64,000 nt of DNA from assembly GCF_001586275.1 (NCBI RefSeq), contig NZ_CP014545.1:310001-374000 (forward strand), in the 5' to 3' direction. The stretch comes from Sphingorhabdus sp. M41 (lineage in GTDB: Bacteria > Pseudomonadota > Alphaproteobacteria > Sphingomonadales > Sphingomonadaceae). A program made the translations under genes and the position numbers. Of this stretch, positions 34,835-43,468 are shown one piece after another. Under the pieces are notes generated by a model that saw only the letters and a list, made by a program, of their open reading frames with translations, had not been told where the DNA came from and ran no database searches. Each line of letters opens with the position of its first letter. The first letter of the stretch is position 1.

Positions 34835-37606
34835 ATGTCCCGGTTCTCCCAGTCGTCTCTTGTCGCCGTTCTCGGCCCGACCAACACCGGCAAAACCCAT
34901 CTTGCCATCGACCGCATGTGTGCCCATTCGAGCGGCATGATCGGGTTCCCGCTGCGTCTGCTGGCGCGGGAGGTCTATGACCGCGTGGTTGCACTGAAAG
35001 GCGCGAACCGGGTGGCGCTGGTCACCGGTGAAGAAAAGATCATCCCGAAAGAAGCACAGTGGTTCCTGTGCACCGCCGAAGCCATGCCGATGGATCGCGA
35101 ATTTGCTTTTGTCGCAATTGATGAAGCGCAAATCGGTATCGATCCCGAGCGCGGCCATATTTTTACCGATCGCATGCTCTACGCGCGCGGCCGGGAAGAA
35201 ACCATGATTCTCGGGTCGGAAAGCCTGCGGCCGCTGATTGAAGCGCTGCTCCCCGAAGCAGAGATCGTCACCAGACCGCGATTTTCCACGCTGAGCTATG
35301 CCGGGCCGCGCAAGCTCTCCCGGCTGCCTCGGCGATCGGCCATCGTCGCCTTTTCGATCGAGGATGTCTACGCGATCGCCGAGATGCTTCGGCGCCAGCA
35401 TGGTGGCGCGGCCATCGTCATGGGGTCTTTGTCGCCGCAGACCCGCAATGCCCAAGTCAAAATGTATCAGGATGGCGAGGTTGATTATCTGGTCGCTACA
35501 GATGCGATCGGCATGGGGCTCAATCTGGACGTTACCCATGTTGCCTTTGCCGCCCTGAAGAAATTTGACGGGCGGCGCAGACGCCGGCTGACCTTGGCCG
35601 AGATCGGCCAGATTGCCGGGCGAGCCGGTCGCCATCAGAAAGATGGCAGCTTTGGTGTGCTGACCGGGCTGGCTTCTTCGGACGCGCTGCAGCCCGAGGA
35701 CATCGAAAATCTTGAATCGCATCATTTCCCGAAGCTGGAATGGCTCTACTGGCGCAATGCCGAACCGGATTTCGGTTCCGTCGACAAGCTGATCCGTTCG
35801 CTCGAGGAAAAGCCGCAAGTCCCGCGATTGCACGCTGCACCGGAAGCGGTCGATCTGGCAGTATTGAAAAGGCTGGCGCAGGATCCGGCATTATCCGGAC
35901 TCGCCAACTCACCCGGAAAGGTGCGCTTGCTGTGGGAGGCGGCCTGTATTCCCGATTTTCGCAAGGTCGGAGCAGATCATCAGGCGCGCTTCGTTGCCTC
36001 GCTCTGGCCACATCTCGCTGGTGCTTCGGGCAGAATACCGCATGCCCGGATGGCGCAGGAAATATCCCGACTGGAAAATTTCCAGGGCGATATTGCCACA
36101 TTGGCAGCCCGCATCGCCGCAGCGCGCAGCTGGAGCTATATCGCGCAAAAATCCCACTGGGTGGAGCAGCCCGAGGCGATGATTGATCGTACTCGCGCAC
36201 TGGAATCACGGCTGAGCGACGCGATGCACAGCCAACTGACCCAGCGTTTCGTTGACAAGCGGACACGGGTGTTGATGCGCGGTTTGCTGAAAGATACATT
36301 GCCGCAGGATGTCGTTGTCGATGATGATGACGGCAAGGTCCTGGTCGAGGGACAGGAAATAGGAACACTCAAGGGCTTCCAATTTCTCGTACCTTCCGAT
36401 AGCCGGAGAGAGGATCGCAAGATGCTGCTTGCCGCAGCAGAAAGATATTTGGGACGGATTATGACAGAAAATGCAGACGCTCTTGCCAAGGCACCGGACT
36501 CTGTTCTGGCGCTGGTCCCCGACACGGCTGGCCAGCCGACGATATTATGGGGCGATAGCCGGCTGGCGGTCCTGACCAAGGGCAAGAGTCTGTTGCAGCC
36601 CGAGATCAAGTTCGACCGCTCGATCAAGGATATGGCCCCTGAAGCCAGTCAGAAAGTCATGGACCGGGTGAAGCTCTGGGTGGATGCGATGAAAGCCAAG
36701 CATCTGCAAGGACTGGTGAAAATCGACACTCTGGCCAATGAACCAGAAACGCCGGCGGCGGTCCGAGCGCTATTTGCACAAATTGTCGATGCTGGCGGGA
36801 TATTGTCGCGGCGCGAGATAGATCAGGCAATCCGGGCGCTCGACAATGACATGCGCGGCCATGCGCGCCGGGCAGGTCTGGTATTCGGAGCGCTTGATAT
36901 TTTTCACCATGCATTGATGAAACCGGGCGCCGTCCTCTGGCGCACCGCTCTATTCGCTGCCTTTGATGCAGAGCCGATGATAGATCAGGCGCCGGACAAT
37001 GCCGTGCATCTCAAACAAGGGACATTCGCGACCGCCGATCACGCTTCGCGACTAGGTTTTCGCAAGATTGCTGACGAATATGTCCGGGTTGACATGGTCG
37101 AGCGACTGATCAAGCAAGCCCATGAAGCGCGGCAGCAAGGGGCGATCTTTGCTATCGATCCTGCACTGGCCACATCGCTGGGCTTGACCAAGAACTGTCA
37201 CGAAGCGCTGCTCGATCTTGCCGGTTTCGTCAAAACAAACGACAAGCCAGCGGCTCTTGTTTCGCCTGTTGCCGATAGCACTGAGCCTGCAGAGACGACT
37301 GCTGATGAGACAAAAGCGGTTGCCGAAGCGGTCGCCGCGCCAGATGCCGCGCCGGCGGTGGTAGGGGAGCCCGGTGACACGCCGAAAGAAAATATTCCAC
37401 TATCGGAAGAGCCTGCGGCAGCTGAACAATATTGGCGCTGGAAGGGCATGGCGCGCAAAAAGAACCAGAGCCCGTTCAAATCCCGTGAAAAACATCAGAA
37501 AAAGGCCAAGGGTGCGCCCGTCAAGCGCAAGGCGGAACCTGTTCTCGCGACCGCAAGTGGAGCCTTTGCCGAGTTGGCAGCGCTCCGGGACAGCATGAAA
37601 AAATAG
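34835..37606 (+). CDS. SUV3-like ATP-dependent RNA helicase
   Basis: A 923-residue superfamily 2 helicase resembling mitochondrial SUV3. Motifs in order: Walker A GPTNTGKTHLA, VTGEEKIIP, Walker B IDEAQIG, ATDAIGMGLNLD and QIAGRAGRHQ. A long C-terminal half follows, ending in a Lys-rich basic tail (KGMARKKNQSPFKSREK). SUV3 works with an exoribonuclease in mitochondrial RNA decay, and alphaproteobacterial homologues are the likely ancestors, but their partner is not known. An S4-domain RNA-binding gene follows after ten bases, suggesting a shared RNA function. Confidence 0.9.
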   Translation: MSRFSQSSLVAVLGPTNTGKTHLAIDRMCAHSSGMIGFPLRLLAREVYDRVVALKGANRVALVTGEEKIIPKEAQWFLCTAEAMPMDREFAFVAIDEAQIGIDPERGHIFTDRMLYARGREETMILGSESLRPLIEALLPEAEIVTRPRFSTLSYAGPRKLSRLPRRSAIVAFSIEDVYAIAEMLRRQHGGAAIVMGSLSPQTRNAQVKMYQDGEVDYLVATDAIGMGLNLDVTHVAFAALKKFDGRRRRRLTLAEIGQIAGRAGRHQKDGSFGVLTGLASSDALQPEDIENLESHHFPKLEWLYWRNAEPDFGSVDKLIRSLEEKPQVPRLHAAPEAVDLAVLKRLAQDPALSGLANSPGKVRLLWEAACIPDFRKVGADHQARFVASLWPHLAGASGRIPHARMAQEISRLENFQGDIATLAARIAAARSWSYIAQKSHWVEQPEAMIDRTRALESRLSDAMHSQLTQRFVDKRTRVLMRGLLKDTLPQDVVVDDDDGKVLVEGQEIGTLKGFQFLVPSDSRREDRKMLLAAAERYLGRIMTENADALAKAPDSVLALVPDTAGQPTILWGDSRLAVLTKGKSLLQPEIKFDRSIKDMAPEASQKVMDRVKLWVDAMKAKHLQGLVKIDTLANEPETPAAVRALFAQIVDAGGILSRREIDQAIRALDNDMRGHARRAGLVFGALDIFHHALMKPGAVLWRTALFAAFDAEPMIDQAPDNAVHLKQGTFATADHASRLGFRKIADEYVRVDMVERLIKQAHEARQQGAIFAIDPALATSLGLTKNCHEALLDLAGFVKTNDKPAALVSPVADSTEPAETTADETKAVAEAVAAPDAAPAVVGEPGDTPKENIPLSEEPAAAEQYWRWKGMARKKNQSPFKSREKHQKKAKGAPVKRKAEPVLATASGAFAELAALRDSMKK

Positions 37607-37615
37607 GATGCAGGC

Positions 37616-37918
37616 TTGAACGGCAGAGCAGCGGATCGCAACGTCGCAGCACAGCCCGTGCTGCGGATCGACAAGCTGCTCTGGTATCTGCGCTTTGCCC
37701 ATAACCGGGTGATGGCGCGCAAGTTGGCGGAAAAGGGACATGTCCGGCTGAATGGCCGTCGGATCGAGCGGGGCCATGTCAGGGTTCGGCAAGGTGACAT
37801 TCTCACCGTCCCGCAGGGCAATGAAGTGCATGTGGTGCGTATTATCATGCTGCCGGAACGCCGCAGCAGCGCTTTGCAGGCGCAATCCTGTTATGAGATA
37901 TTACAGACTGGTAATTGA
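37616..37918 (+). CDS. S4-domain RNA-binding protein (Hsp15-like)
   Basis: A 100-residue protein with one S4 domain: LRIDKLLWYLRFAHNRVMAR and GHVRLNGRRIERGHVRV. Hsp15-type proteins of this size bind stalled 50S subunits carrying nascent chains. The probable start is a TTG at 37616 after AGG; a GTG in VLRIDKLL is an alternative. It lies ten bases after the SUV3-like helicase and before fdxA, an order common in sphingomonads. Confidence 0.87.
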   Translation: MNGRAADRNVAAQPVLRIDKLLWYLRFAHNRVMARKLAEKGHVRLNGRRIERGHVRVRQGDILTVPQGNEVHVVRIIMLPERRSSALQAQSCYEILQTGN

Positions 37919-37938
37919 AATAGCCGCCAAACCAACTG

Positions 37939-37967
37939 TTGACGTGTCAGAAATTGCGCAATAGCTA
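37939..37967 (+). promoter_or_regulatory. Candidate promoter of fdxA
   Basis: TTGACG (37939-37944), 17 bases, then TAGCTA (37962-37967). A start about seven bases further on would give a leader of roughly 50 bases before the fdxA ATG at 38023. Confidence 0.5.
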
Positions 37968-38022
37968 GGACAAATTCTGCCGTCCTGAAATCGTGGGCCG
38001 GTATTGGGGAGTTTAAGACCAG

Positions 38023-38361
38023 ATGACCTACGTTGTTACCGAAGACTGTATCAAATGCAAATATATGGACTGCGTAGAAGTTTGTCCGGTGGACTGCTTT
38101 TACGAAGGCGACAATATGCTGGTCATCAACCCCAGCGAATGTATCGATTGCGGCGTATGTGAACCCGAATGCCCGGCCGAAGCTATTTTGCCCGACACCG
38201 AAGACGGTCTCGAAAAATGGCTCGAGATAAACACCAAATATTCCGAAGAATGGCCGAATATCACGGTCAGCCGCGATCCACCGGCCGATGCCGAGGAGTT
38301 CAAGGGCATGGAAGGCAAGTTCGAAGCCTTCTTCTCCCCAAAGCCCGGCGCGGGGGACTAG
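38023..38361 (+). CDS. fdxA: Seven-iron ferredoxin FdxA
   Basis: A 112-residue ferredoxin with a [3Fe-4S] and a [4Fe-4S] cluster. The N-terminal [18 protein letters not shown] and the second motif [15 protein letters not shown] give the classic 7Fe pattern, followed by the long C-terminal helix region ([19 protein letters not shown]) found in alphaproteobacterial FdxA. It is a cytosolic electron carrier with no fixed partner. A sigma-70-like promoter lies just before it, so it can be expressed apart from the S4 gene. Confidence 0.95.
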   Translation: MTYVVTEDCIKCKYMDCVEVCPVDCFYEGDNMLVINPSECIDCGVCEPECPAEAILPDTEDGLEKWLEINTKYSEEWPNITVSRDPPADAEEFKGMEGKFEAFFSPKPGAGD

Positions 38362-38659
38362 CTGCCCGCCCAGGCTCACGGTAGAGTCGGCATTGCCGAT
38401 ATTACCAATGTGAAGCTGTGATTTCCTGTTCGACGAAAGCCAGCCTCCGGCATGTCCGGGTGCGATACGTTGTGCATTGCAACGAAAAATTGCTTTTTTG
38501 TTACGAATCTGTTAAACAAGCCCTGTAATCGGCTGGACACCCGAGGGAGCGGGAGGTGTTCGGTCGTTAAATACATGTACGAAAGGGTTTATTCGTCAAC
38601 GTGTGACGAAGTTTGAACGTTACCAGCGTTCTTTTCCATTGATTCAAGAAAGGCTTTTT
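38362..38659. other. Intergenic region before carD
   Basis: About 300 bases between fdxA and carD without a convincing gene. It becomes AT-rich towards carD and offers TTGCTT (38490-38495) with TAAACA (38513-38518) 17 bases later as a possible promoter, giving a leader of roughly 135 bases. CGTTG/CAACG around 38468-38484 can form a small hairpin. None of this is strong. Confidence 0.45.
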
Positions 38660-39190
38660 ATGGCTGCGAATGTGCTGTCCTTTGATGTGGGCGATTATGT
38701 TGTTTACCCGAAACATGGCGTTGGCCGGGTTGTTGAGCTGCAAAATGAAGAAATTGCCGGCATGCAACTCGAACTATATGTTTTGCGTTTTGAAAAAGAG
38801 CGGATGACCTTGCGGGTTCCGACCAACAAGGCAGAAGGCGTTGGAATGCGCAAATTGTCCTCGGACAAGACGCTCCGCGAAGCGATGGAAACGCTGAAAG
38901 CCAAACCCAAGGTCAAGCGCTCCATGTGGTCCCGCCGGGCCCAGGAATATGAAGCGAAGATCAATTCGGGTGATCTGGTATCGATTGCCGAGGTGACCCG
39001 CGATCTGTTTCGCGCCGATGACCAGCCGGAACAAAGCTATTCCGAACGGCAGATTTTTGAAGCGGCGTCCAGCCGTCTCGCTCGCGAACTGGCGGCAATG
39101 GAAGAAACCGACGAGCCGACGGCTCTGACGAAAATTCTCGATATTCTCAATATTGCTGCACCGCAATATTATGAAGTGAAAGAAGATTAA
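38660..39190 (+). CDS. CarD-family transcriptional regulator
   Basis: A 176-residue protein with an N-terminal RNA-polymerase-interaction domain of CarD/TRCF type (FDVGDYVVYPKHGVGRVVELQ) and a helical DNA-binding C-terminal part. CarD proteins bind the RNA polymerase beta subunit and steady open complexes at many promoters, including those of rRNA. The ATG at 38660 follows AAAGG; frames starting earlier lack a site. A strong terminator follows, so it is the last gene of its transcript. Confidence 0.93.
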   Translation: MAANVLSFDVGDYVVYPKHGVGRVVELQNEEIAGMQLELYVLRFEKERMTLRVPTNKAEGVGMRKLSSDKTLREAMETLKAKPKVKRSMWSRRAQEYEAKINSGDLVSIAEVTRDLFRADDQPEQSYSERQIFEAASSRLARELAAMEETDEPTALTKILDILNIAAPQYYEVKED

Positions 39191-39224
39191 TCGATAGCCT
39201 TCGGGCGTTCATCGAAATTCCAGG

Positions 39225-39257
39225 GGGGCTGCTGCAGAGATGTGGCAGCCCCTTTTT
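39225..39257 (+). terminator. Rho-independent terminator after carD
   Basis: GGGGCTGC (39225-39232) and GCAGCCCC (39245-39252) form an 8-bp stem around a 12-base loop and are followed by TTTTT. It lies 35 bases after the carD stop. Confidence 0.92.
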
Positions 39258-39340
39258 CATGTCCGGAAGAGCTGCATTTTTCAGTTGATCTCTACCCGGC
39301 GGAGGCGTATTACTAGATTAATACAGCAACGGAGGCATGG

Positions 39341-40087
39341 ATGAAGAAGATATTGTTTTTGGCACCACTATTGGCGCTCGCGGCCTGTGAAGGGTCGATT
39401 GTCGATGCCGTGGGTAATGCCGCATCCAGCGCTGGCAGCAGCTTTTCCGACGGTACGGCCATCGGGACCGGCGCCAGCAACCCGGGTGCGTTCGAAGGGG
39501 TAACCCTGGCCGGACCCGATGATGTCGTCTTCACCACCGCGGATGATTTCTCGATCCGGGCGGAAGGCGATTCCGATGCGGTCAAACAGCTGCGCTACCG
39601 AATATCTGGAGACGAGATCAAAATCGGCCGGGATGGCGATGACAAGTTCTGGGGTGATAGCGGCAAGGCCACGATCTATATCAGTGCCCCATCCCTGAAG
39701 AGCGCCAAGCTGGCTGGTTCGGGGGATATGGAAATCGATGCGATGACCACGGACTCGACCAAATTGAGCATTGCCGGCTCGGGCAATATCCGGGTGGCGC
39801 AAATCAAAACGGCGTCGCTGAGTTCCAAGATTGCCGGCTCGGGTAACCTGACGCTGGCGGGTACCGCCGAAGAGATCGACATATCAATTGCCGGTTCGGG
39901 CGATATCAGCGGCAAGGACCTGAAAGCCGCCACCGCCAGCATATCGGTTGCCGGCAGCGGTGATGTTGAACTTTCCTCGGATGGTTCGGTCGATGCCAAG
40001 GTCATGGGGTCCGGTGATATCCGGATCCACGGTGACGCGAAGTGCAAGTCACGGGCAATGGGTTCTGGCGACATTAGCTGCGGCTGA
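39341..40087 (+). CDS. GIN-domain (DUF2807) lipoprotein
   Basis: A 248-residue lipoprotein (LAAC lipobox, then EGSIVDAV) with a single-stranded right-handed beta-helix of GIN/DUF2807 type. Repeating turns are visible as LAGSGDMEIDA, IAGSGNIRVAQ, IAGSGNLTLAG, IAGSGDISGK, VAGSGDVELS and VMGSGDIRIHG. This family is found in bacterial envelopes and may form adhesive or binding surfaces; no activity is established. A second GIN-domain gene lies at 40771, after one methyltransferase gene. Confidence 0.88.
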   Translation: MKKILFLAPLLALAACEGSIVDAVGNAASSAGSSFSDGTAIGTGASNPGAFEGVTLAGPDDVVFTTADDFSIRAEGDSDAVKQLRYRISGDEIKIGRDGDDKFWGDSGKATIYISAPSLKSAKLAGSGDMEIDAMTTDSTKLSIAGSGNIRVAQIKTASLSSKIAGSGNLTLAGTAEEIDISIAGSGDISGKDLKAATASISVAGSGDVELSSDGSVDAKVMGSGDIRIHGDAKCKSRAMGSGDISCG

Positions 40088-40150
40088 TCGCGCGCCCAAC
40101 ATGCTGAAATCGCTTGGCGATCTGTCGCGCATGTGGCAGATTCGCCCGCG

Positions 40151-40774
40151 ATGCCAAATCTATGGGAAAAATATGCGGTTCCGAAGCTGATCCGCGTCGC
40201 CTGTTCACAGCCGGCGGTGATGAAGGACCGCAGCGAGATCGTGCCGAAAGCCGATGGCGATGTGCTGGAACTCGGCTGCGGCGGCGGCATCAATCTGCAA
40301 TTTTACGACCGGTCAAAGGTCAATAAACTGACTGGCCTCGATCCCTCCGCTGAATTGCTCGACTATACTCGCCGGGAAGCCAGCGAGCGCGGCTTCGACA
40401 TGGAGATATGCGACGGCATTGGCGAATCCATGCCTTTTGCCGATGCCAGCTTCGATACGGTGCTGACCACGTTCACGCTCTGCTCGGTGCAGGACGGCAA
40501 ACAGGTGCTTTCGGAAATGCGGCGGGTCTTGAAGCCCGGCGGCAAGATCCTGTTCCTCGAACATGGCCGGGCGCCGGACAAGGGCCCCGAGAAATGGCAG
40601 CGGCGAATCGAACCGGTGTGGAAACATATCGCCGGCGGCTGCCACCTGCATCGACCGGTTGCAAAATTATTTGAAGCCAATGGCTATGCACTAGTGGAGA
40701 ATGACGGTCATTATGCACCCAGGACGCCACGCTGGCTTGGCTGGATGGAATTCGGGGAAGCGAGACCGGTATGA
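40151..40774 (+). CDS. Class I SAM-dependent methyltransferase
   Basis: A 207-residue methyltransferase with the SAM loop VLELGCGGGINLQFYD, the acidic LTGLDPSAELLDYT and the FDTVLTTFTLCSV/LKPGGKILFLEHGRAPD stretch typical of the UbiE/phosphatidylethanolamine-methyltransferase-like group. Homologues begin like MPNLWEKYAVPKLI, so I used the ATG at 40151 and not the GTG six codons earlier. Its stop overlaps the next start (ATGA), so it is coupled to the second GIN-domain gene. Substrate unknown, possibly a lipid. Confidence 0.88.
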   Translation: MPNLWEKYAVPKLIRVACSQPAVMKDRSEIVPKADGDVLELGCGGGINLQFYDRSKVNKLTGLDPSAELLDYTRREASERGFDMEICDGIGESMPFADASFDTVLTTFTLCSVQDGKQVLSEMRRVLKPGGKILFLEHGRAPDKGPEKWQRRIEPVWKHIAGGCHLHRPVAKLFEANGYALVENDGHYAPRTPRWLGWMEFGEARPV

Positions 40775-41478
40775 GATTTTTCTCGCTAATGCTGCTGACT
40801 GTAGTGCTGCTGCTGCCATCGATGGCCCAGGCCGCGGAACGCAAATTCTCGATTTTCGGATTTGAAGACATTCGGATCGGCAATGGGGTCGATGTGATGC
40901 TGACGTCCGGCAAAGGTGCGTCAGCCCGAGCGGAAGGGGAAACCCGCGAGCTCCTGGATCGGGTTTCCCTGCAGAAGAACGGCAAGCAGCTGATTGTCTC
41001 GGTCAGGCGCAAATCGCTTAATGGCGAAGATTATGACGCCGACGCGCCGGTAACCCTTTATCTGAGCAGCTATGCGATCAGCAATATCTCGCATCTCGGA
41101 TCAGGTCAGGTGACACTTGATAAATTGTCAGGCCGGACACCGCGCGTGCGCCTTGGCGGCTTTGGTACGTTGCGGATCGATGCGGTCGATGCGGACCGGC
41201 TGGATGTGGCGATGACTGGCGGCGGGCAGTTGATCATGGTTGGCGAGGCACGCGCCGCCAGAGTGGAACTCCAGGGAGCCAGTATGTTTGAAAGCCCGAA
41301 CCTTACGGTCGACAAGCTGACGCTGGTTCAGCGCGGCCCGGCAAGCAGTCTGGTGAAGGTGAAGCGGGAAGCTCTCATAACCAATAATGGCACCGGGCGA
41401 ATCAATATCGTCGGCAAGCCCAATTGTATCGTGCGAACCGATGGTGCGGCCGAAATCATCTGCAATCCCGACCGCTAG
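40771..41478 (+). CDS. Secreted GIN-domain (DUF2807-type) protein
   Basis: A 235-residue protein with a cleavable signal (LLLPSMAQA|AERKFSIF) and a beta-helical GIN-like domain: FGFEDIRIGNGVDVML, then repeated strands such as ISHLGSGQVTLDKL and LGGFGTLRIDAV. It is shorter in repeat regularity than the lipoprotein at 39341 and is not lipidated. Its four-base overlap with the methyltransferase gene indicates a shared transcript. Confidence 0.82.
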   Translation: MRFFSLMLLTVVLLLPSMAQAAERKFSIFGFEDIRIGNGVDVMLTSGKGASARAEGETRELLDRVSLQKNGKQLIVSVRRKSLNGEDYDADAPVTLYLSSYAISNISHLGSGQVTLDKLSGRTPRVRLGGFGTLRIDAVDADRLDVAMTGGGQLIMVGEARAARVELQGASMFESPNLTVDKLTLVQRGPASSLVKVKREALITNNGTGRINIVGKPNCIVRTDGAAEIICNPDR

Positions 41479-41479
41479 A

Positions 41480-41770
41480 TCAGTGGACCGTACCGATTGT
41501 CTCGTCGAGGGATAGCAAAACGCACAGCCGTTCCACTTGTTTCCATTTGCAATAATGGAGGTGATTGCCCAGCGACCGGCTCTTGTCAGCGCGATTGGCC
41601 GCTTCTAGTCCGGCTTCTTCACCAAAGTTGCTGATCAGCAGTTCGGCATCGTTATAATGGGTGGAGTCTATAAATATCGGTAATTGCATCAAAGGCTCCA
41701 TTGTCGGGAAGCGACCCTGCCTCCAATCTCTGACCCAAGCCCTATAGTCGACCGGTGGAAATATCTTCAA
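41480..41770 (-). CDS. Small conserved sphingomonad protein of unknown function
   Basis: A 96-residue soluble protein, well composed and with a likely conserved C-terminal half (GLEAANRADKSRSLGNHLHY, CKWKQVERLCVLL). I recall similar short proteins in other sphingomonads ending in a GTVH-like sequence, but no function. It is convergent with the second GIN-domain gene, with one base between the stops. Confidence 0.65.
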   Translation of the reverse strand: MKIFPPVDYRAWVRDWRQGRFPTMEPLMQLPIFIDSTHYNDAELLISNFGEEAGLEAANRADKSRSLGNHLHYCKWKQVERLCVLLSLDETIGTVH

Positions 41771-41852
41771 AAGTCAAGGTTACCAATATGTTAAACATAT
41801 GTTGGATGGGAAGTTCTGGTCATCTATTCCTTCCTCGTTTAGGGCTGCGAGC

Positions 41853-42056
41853 ATGACTATTGAAAACCAGAAACATGCTTCCAATCCTTCCAGTGATGGC
41901 TCGAAAAATCGCAATGGTGGTGGCGTGTTCATCGCAATTGGCGCGATTGCCGGCGCTTTTGTTGGCGGCTATATGGGACAGCCTTCTGCCGGTTTGCTGG
42001 CCGGGCTGGCGCTTGGCACATTGGCGGCGCTGCTCATCTGGTGGAAAGGCCGGTAA
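41853..42056 (+). CDS. Small glycine-rich membrane protein
   Basis: A 67-residue protein with a polar, Asn/Ser-rich N terminus and two short hydrophobic segments rich in glycine (FIAIGAIAGAFVGGYMG, AGLLAGLALGTLAALL), a glycine-zipper pattern, ending in a basic WWKGR. It is likely an inner-membrane protein. I chose the ATG at 41853; the frame extends upstream without an RBS. Confidence 0.65.
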   Translation: MTIENQKHASNPSSDGSKNRNGGGVFIAIGAIAGAFVGGYMGQPSAGLLAGLALGTLAALLIWWKGR

Positions 42057-42107
42057 GCATCTGAGAGCGCGCTTGTCAGGACGATTGCCGCCACCTATTA
42101 TCGGTTC

Positions 42108-43466
42108 ATGCTGAAACATATTAGAAATATCGCGATTCTGCTCATCGTCCTGGGGATCGGTGCAGGATATTATTTCACTCGTGGCGATACCGCTCGCTTG
42201 CCGCTCGAAGCGACTACCGGTGTGGAACCGGATCTGACCAATGTCCGCTCGGAAAAATTCCCGACCATCAATATCGCAAAAGCCAAGCCTTGGGGTGAAG
42301 GCGAGGGCCCGGTTGCAGCCGAAGGCCTTGTAGTCGAGCGCTTCGCCGAGGGACTGGACCACCCGCGCAGCATGTTCCGCCTGCCCAATGGTGACCTTCT
42401 GGTGGCGGAAACCAACAGCCCGCCGCGGACCAACAAGGGGATCGAAGGTTGGATCATGCGCAATCTGATGAGCAAGGCCGGGGCGGGAACCGAATCGGCT
42501 AACCGGATCAGCCTGCTGCGCGACAGCGACAAGGACGGCAAGGTGGACGAGACATTCGCTTTTCTGGAAAACCTCAACTCGCCGTTCGGCATGGCTTTGA
42601 TTGATGGCACGCTCTACGTCGCCAACACCGATGCGGTCTATGCCTATCCCTATTCGGAAGGCGACACTAAAATCACTGCCGAGGGCCGCAAGGTCGCCAA
42701 TCTGAATGCGAAGGCGCCGAATAACCACTGGACTCGCGATCTGCTGGCCAGCGATGACGGCAAATATCTCTACATTTCGGTCGGTTCGAACAGCAATATC
42801 GGCGAAAATGGCATGGATATTGAAAAACAGCGCGCTGCCATTTTGCAGGTTGAACTCGCGACCAACAAGAAGAGCATCTATGCTGATGGCATGCGCAATC
42901 CGGTTGGCATGGCCTATTTGCCGGGCACCGACAAATTTTATACCGTGGTCAACGAGCGCGACATGCTGGGCAGTGACATGGTGCCGGACTATCTTACCGA
43001 AGTGCGCTGGGGCGCGCATTACGGCTGGCCCTGGCATTTCTGGGGCGGCCATGTAGATCCGCGAGTCGATCCGAAAAATCTCGACCACCGCCAATATGAA
43101 CGGCGGCCGGATTATGCTCTGGGCGCGCATGTCGCGCCGCTGGGTCTCGCCTTTTCTCATGGCCAGGCGCTGGGCAAACCCTTTGCCACGGGTGCGGTAG
43201 TCGCGCGCCACGGTTCGTGGAATCGTCAGCCCCTTTCCGGCTATGATGTGGTCTATGTTAATTTCAGCCAGCGCGGCGAACCCGAGGGCAAGCCGGTCAC
43301 GATCCTGAGCGGATTCGTCGATGACGAGGATTCCGCACGCGGTCGTCCGACGATGGTCGCCTTTGACCAAACTGGTGCATTGCTGGTCAGCGACGATGTC
43401 GGCGGAATTATCTGGCGGGTCTCACGCAAGGATGCAGCCAAGCCGGCCGCGGCAACAGCGAAATAG
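42108..43466 (+). CDS. PQQ-type sugar dehydrogenase-like beta-propeller protein (sorbosone dehydrogenase family)
   Basis: A 452-residue protein with an N-terminal membrane anchor (IAILLIVLGIGAGYYF) and a soluble-glucose/sorbosone-dehydrogenase propeller: GLDHPRSMFRLPNGDLLVAE, FGMALIDGTLYVANTDAVY, RNPVGMAYLPGTDKFYTVVN and the later HGSWNRQPLSGYDVVYV. Members oxidise sugars with pyrroloquinoline quinone in the periplasm. Whether this one binds PQQ is not known, and no PQQ synthesis genes are in the window. Confidence 0.86.
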   Translation: MLKHIRNIAILLIVLGIGAGYYFTRGDTARLPLEATTGVEPDLTNVRSEKFPTINIAKAKPWGEGEGPVAAEGLVVERFAEGLDHPRSMFRLPNGDLLVAETNSPPRTNKGIEGWIMRNLMSKAGAGTESANRISLLRDSDKDGKVDETFAFLENLNSPFGMALIDGTLYVANTDAVYAYPYSEGDTKITAEGRKVANLNAKAPNNHWTRDLLASDDGKYLYISVGSNSNIGENGMDIEKQRAAILQVELATNKKSIYADGMRNPVGMAYLPGTDKFYTVVNERDMLGSDMVPDYLTEVRWGAHYGWPWHFWGGHVDPRVDPKNLDHRQYERRPDYALGAHVAPLGLAFSHGQALGKPFATGAVVARHGSWNRQPLSGYDVVYVNFSQRGEPEGKPVTILSGFVDDEDSARGRPTMVAFDQTGALLVSDDVGGIIWRVSRKDAAKPAAATAK

Positions 43467-43468
43467 GT

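Noticed and set aside
34601-35833. Apparent 400-residue N-terminal extension of the M23 endopeptidase on the minus strand
   Set aside because: It is the antisense of the first third of the SUV3-like helicase gene, whose frame carries all helicase motifs. The translated extension has no domain and is rich in unlikely Arg/Gly/His runs.
41820-43370. 516-codon minus-strand frame opposite the sugar-dehydrogenase-like gene
   Set aside because: The plus-strand protein has clear beta-propeller features and a membrane anchor; the minus-strand product is compositionally a shadow.
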